Shown here in pieces: positions 34,263 through 35,178 of a DNA stretch of 35,178 nt. Source of the DNA: an uncultured Coriobacteriales bacterium (GTDB taxonomy: Bacteria > Actinomycetota > Coriobacteriia > Coriobacteriales > UMGS124); the NCBI GenBank assembly GCA_902464015.1, contig CABQHM010000034.1:1-35178 (forward strand). The letters run 5' to 3'. Below the pieces are notes generated by a model, which saw only the letters and a list, made by a program, of their open reading frames with translations, ran no database searches and was not told where the DNA came from. Both the position numbers and the translations under genes were made by a program. Position 1 is the stretch's first letter; each line of letters opens with the position of its first letter.

Positions 34263-34552
34263 GCTGTGCCGTTCTCGGCCATGGAGGCAAGACGCTGGCG
34301 ACGCCGTGCTTTGAACTCGTCGGCGCTGAGGTAGGTCGCCTTTCCCGCTTCTTCGAGTGCCTCGGCCTCCAGGATGGCGCGGGCGTATGCGCGCTCTTGG
34401 GCTTGCGACGCGGCATTCCATTCATCATAGTCGACCATTGCCCAACGGGGACGTCCGTTCTGTGTGAGGATAACCACCTCGCCGGAATCTGTAAACTGAG
34501 AGACGCTCGTTATGTTTGCGCGGAAGTCGCTCACCGGAACAATCTGAGGCAT
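34259..34552 (-). CDS. Phd/YefM-family antitoxin
   Basis: A 97-residue protein with the Phd/YefM N-terminus: IVPVSDFRANITSVSQFTDS then EVVILTQNGRPRWAMVDYDEW, which forms the DNA-binding dimer; the helical charged C-terminus would wrap the toxin. AAGGAG lies six bases before ATG 34552. First in a two-gene operon with the toxin, it should neutralise it and repress their shared promoter. Confidence 0.87.
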   Translation of the reverse strand: MPQIVPVSDFRANITSVSQFTDSGEVVILTQNGRPRWAMVDYDEWNAASQAQERAYARAILEAEALEEAGKATYLSADEFKARRRQRLASMAENGTA

Positions 34553-34785
34553 ATCGTTCTCCTTGCCGCCGGATGAAAGAAATTTCGTCTATCGGACTCT
34601 ATCACATCGAAAGGAGGTGATACAACAGTTGGATGGCGTGTTGTGCGTCGGTCGAGCAGGGGGTCTTTGCGGTTGGCGAGGTAGAGGGACAGCGTGCATC
34701 CGATGTGCTTGTCCCCATCGAGGGACGAATGGTTGCCGCTATGTCCTGCGTGGACTTTGGGCTGGAACTGTCGTGGGATGCTACA
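34553..34785. other. Spacer between the toxin-antitoxin unit and the IS copy
   Basis: It holds the antitoxin promoter region and, on the plus strand, AAAGGAGGTGAT at 34610-34621, a perfect anti-16S complement. The best frame behind it (ATG 34633, 17 bases away, 58 codons, ending in IS sequence at 34809) is probably a truncated gene: MACCASVEQGVFAVGEVEG onward, no family recognised. Confidence 0.35.
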
Positions 34786-35178
34786 CTAGACGATATGACG
34801 CGAACTTAATCGCGTGGGAGTCTCCCGCCCTCCGGCCCTGGAAAGGTCGCGGCAGGCGGTCCAGAATGTCTCCCACCACAATCGGCGGCTGGCCCTCCTG
34901 CCCACACCCCACGGGCGGGAGGCCCCCATGTCTGAGTACTCTGCCGTCTTCGGCATCGACAGCCACGCCAGGACCGCCACCGTCTGCGCGATAGTCGTGG
35001 AGACCGGCGAGACCGCCACCGGGACCTTCCCGGGGGTCTCGCCATACGCCGAGGCCGCCTCGTGGATGTCGTCCTTCCCCGGGCCGCGCATGGGCCGGTA
35101 CGAGGCGGGCTGCACCGGCTTCACGCCGGCGCGCATGCTCTCCGGCGGCGACACGCGCGTGGCGCCGATAGCCACCCA
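34786..35178 (+). mobile_element. IS110-family element, 5' end (right copy, runs to window end)
   Basis: Exact inverted copy of 18513-18905. The 142 bases before the transposase start contain several complementary blocks (for example GTGGGAG near 34815 with CTCCCAC near 34870), as expected for the 5' region that encodes the bridge RNA in IS110-group elements. The element is cut by the window end. Confidence 0.85.
34928..35178 (+). CDS. IS110-family transposase, N-terminal part
   Basis: ATG 34928 has GGGAGG five bases upstream. The 83 visible residues begin SEYSAVFGIDSHARTATVC, with the first Asp of the DEDD RuvC-like domain in GID, and include MGRYEAGCTGFTPARML, where Glu of YEAG is the next catalytic position. 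The serine-type C-terminal domain lies beyond the window. Such enzymes insert DNA with a bridge RNA and leave no terminal inverted repeats. Confidence 0.85.
   Translation, partial: MSEYSAVFGIDSHARTATVCAIVVETGETATGTFPGVSPYAEAASWMSSFPGPRMGRYEAGCTGFTPARMLSGGDTRVAPIAT

Noticed and set aside
34610..34621. AAAGGAGGTGAT as a piece of an rRNA gene
   Set aside because: It is only the complement of the 16S 3' end, i.e. a strong Shine-Dalgarno; flanking bases show no rRNA similarity.

Overview
The window looks like a GC-rich gut actinobacterium of the class Coriobacteriia, most likely Eggerthellaceae. The support is Tat-exported FAD reductases next to a LuxR regulator with a long hydrophobic N-terminus, a DUF5692-like membrane protein, high GC and strong Shine-Dalgarno sites. 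I could run no search, so the taxon is an inference. Bases 1 to about 2680 differ in codon use and gene content. They read like an acquired Firmicutes-type operon: methyltransferase, BAAT-like hydrolase, ATC-hydrolase family protein, then a broken alpha/beta hydrolase.

Bases 2688-8250 are a worn accessory zone. They hold a DUF4160 pair, a flavoprotein relic fused to the tail of another gene, a DUF5692-like membrane protein, a TetR regulator and a second C-terminal copy of it, a Tat-exported protein, two copies of a 67-bp nested palindrome and a 33-bp-period repeat array. Bases 8401-10596 carry a MetE-like methyltransferase and a LysR regulator. A HipA-like kinase gene (10827-11912) is interrupted by one TGA. 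Bases 12139-15337 hold the LuxR and flavoprotein pair, ended by a strong hairpin. Bases 15584-16918 encode a DUF4143-type ATPase with a repeat array directly in front of its ribosome-binding site. A second flavoprotein with an FMN-binding domain (17748-18512) is cut by an IS110-family fragment.

The main system lies at 19174-33875. It is one co-directional, tightly packed operon: a 1062-residue unrecognised protein whose frame depends on a run of 11 G, a BrxP-like PAPS-reductase/ferredoxin/DUF4007 protein, BrxC, PglZ, a short BrxL, a 66-residue CxxC protein and a cysteine desulfurase. The brxP-brxC-pglZ-brxL order matches BREX type 4. There is no PglX methyltransferase. The cysteine desulfurase and DndC-like PP-loop protein suggest sulfur-based DNA marking (phosphorothioation) instead of methylation. 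The G tract suggests on/off phase variation. A Phd/ParE-type toxin-antitoxin pair follows convergently.

The island 18906-34785 is bracketed by identical inverted 393-bp copies of an IS110-family 5' end. The right copy runs to the last base of the window, so the window end is probably a contig end caused by this repeat. A recurring theme is short motifs of the form TGG/TGACA-AAAA-TGCA repeated every 33 (once 32) bp at four places. I do not recognise this element.
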